Assembly: GCA_036568605.1 (NCBI GenBank)
Contig: DATCSE010000186.1
Location: 1 to 5,002, forward strand
DNA from: DATCSE01 sp036568605
GTDB taxonomy: Bacteria > Pseudomonadota > Gammaproteobacteria > Burkholderiales > Burkholderiaceae_C
DNA: 5,002 nucleotides
Direction: 5' to 3'
Positions 4,683 to 5,002 of this stretch are shown here, in pieces. Below the pieces are notes generated by a model. The model was not told the origin of the DNA. It did not search any database and saw nothing but the letters and a program-made list of their open reading frames with translations. Numbering within the stretch: the stretch's first letter is position 1; every line of letters starts with the position of its first letter. A program made the translations under genes and the position numbers.

Positions 4683-5002
4683 ATGGCCCGCATGAAAGCC
4701 ATCATGGCCGCCGTCCTCGTGATGGAGAAGGAAGGCATCACCCAGGCGTTCGGCGTCCCCGGCGCCGCGATCAACCCGTTGTACGCAGCGCTGCGCGAGC
4801 GCGCTTCGATCGCGCACGTGCTCGCGCGCCACGTCGAGGGCGCGTCGCACATGGCCGAGGGCTACACGCGGGCCAAGGCCGGCAACATCGGCGTGTGCAT
4901 CGGCACCTCGGGTCCGGCCGGCACCGACATGATCACGGGCCTGTACTCGGCGCAGGCCGACTCGATCGCTATCCTGTGCATCACCGGCCAGGCGCCGCGC
5001 GC
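4683..5002 (+). CDS. gcl: Glyoxylate carboligase (tartronate-semialdehyde synthase), N-terminal part, runs off the right edge
   Basis: Gcl is a thiamine-diphosphate and FAD-dependent cytoplasmic enzyme that joins two glyoxylates into tartronate semialdehyde with loss of CO2, the first step of the glycerate pathway for glyoxylate, glycolate and allantoin use. The visible 106 residues cover most of the N-terminal pyrimidine-binding domain. They match E. coli Gcl closely from memory, including EKEGIT (15-20), AFGVPGAAINP (22-32), ARHVEGASHMAEGYTRA (48-64), GTSGPAGTDMITGLYSA (74-90) and CITGQAPR (99-106). The signature feature is Val51, where almost all other thiamine-diphosphate enzymes carry the catalytic glutamate; this separates Gcl from acetolactate synthase. 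A strong ribosome binding site supports the start. The LysR box upstream suggests activation by the nearby LysR protein. Downstream hyi and glxR-like genes would be expected but are not visible. Confidence 0.96.
   Translation, partial: MARMKAIMAAVLVMEKEGITQAFGVPGAAINPLYAALRERASIAHVLARHVEGASHMAEGYTRAKAGNIGVCIGTSGPAGTDMITGLYSAQADSIAILCITGQAPR

Noticed and set aside
4451..4852. Minus-strand frame of 133 codons opposite the start of gcl
   Set aside because: It overlaps the well supported gcl start on the other strand and lacks any recognisable motif.
1..5002. CRISPR array, tRNA, rRNA or insertion-sequence ends
   Set aside because: No regularly spaced direct repeats, RNA gene signatures, transposase genes or terminal inverted repeats with target duplications were seen, including around the nuclease gene.

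Overview
The window is a 5 kb piece of a high-GC proteobacterial chromosome. The gene set (a DctA-type carboxylate transporter with an FCD-class GntR regulator, a CrgA-like LysR regulator and the start of a glyoxylate carboligase gene) fits Burkholderiales best. Xanthomonadaceae, which often carry tricorn-type S41 peptidases, are a second possibility. The assignment is inferred from gene content and base composition only.

Left part (1-2405): the first 99 bases hold the 5' end of a minus-strand gene that looks like a tricorn-type S41 peptidase. A 210-base divergent intergenic region separates it from a plus-strand pair: a DAACS-family (DctA-like) transporter and, 47 bases downstream, an FCD-type GntR regulator that probably controls it. 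A near-palindrome resembling FCD-GntR operators lies just upstream of the transporter.

Middle (2452-4454): two minus-strand genes converge on the GntR gene. The upstream one encodes a YhcG/DUF1016-type PD-(D/E)XK nuclease-like protein. The downstream one is a LysR regulator whose start lies five bases after the nuclease stop, so the two are probably co-transcribed.

Right part (4455-5002): a 228-base divergent regulatory region contains a symmetric T-N11-A LysR-type box. It is followed by a clear ribosome binding site and the first 106 codons of gcl (glyoxylate carboligase, tartronate-semialdehyde synthase), which runs off the window.

Main points of interest: (1) the nuclease gene sits between the LysR regulator and its probable target gcl, and is fused into the regulator's transcription unit; (2) the nuclease gene contains two nearly identical palindromic 18-base repeats read in different frames; (3) the transporter has NLDAF where the family has N-x-D-G-T. 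I did not find a clear novel multi-gene system.
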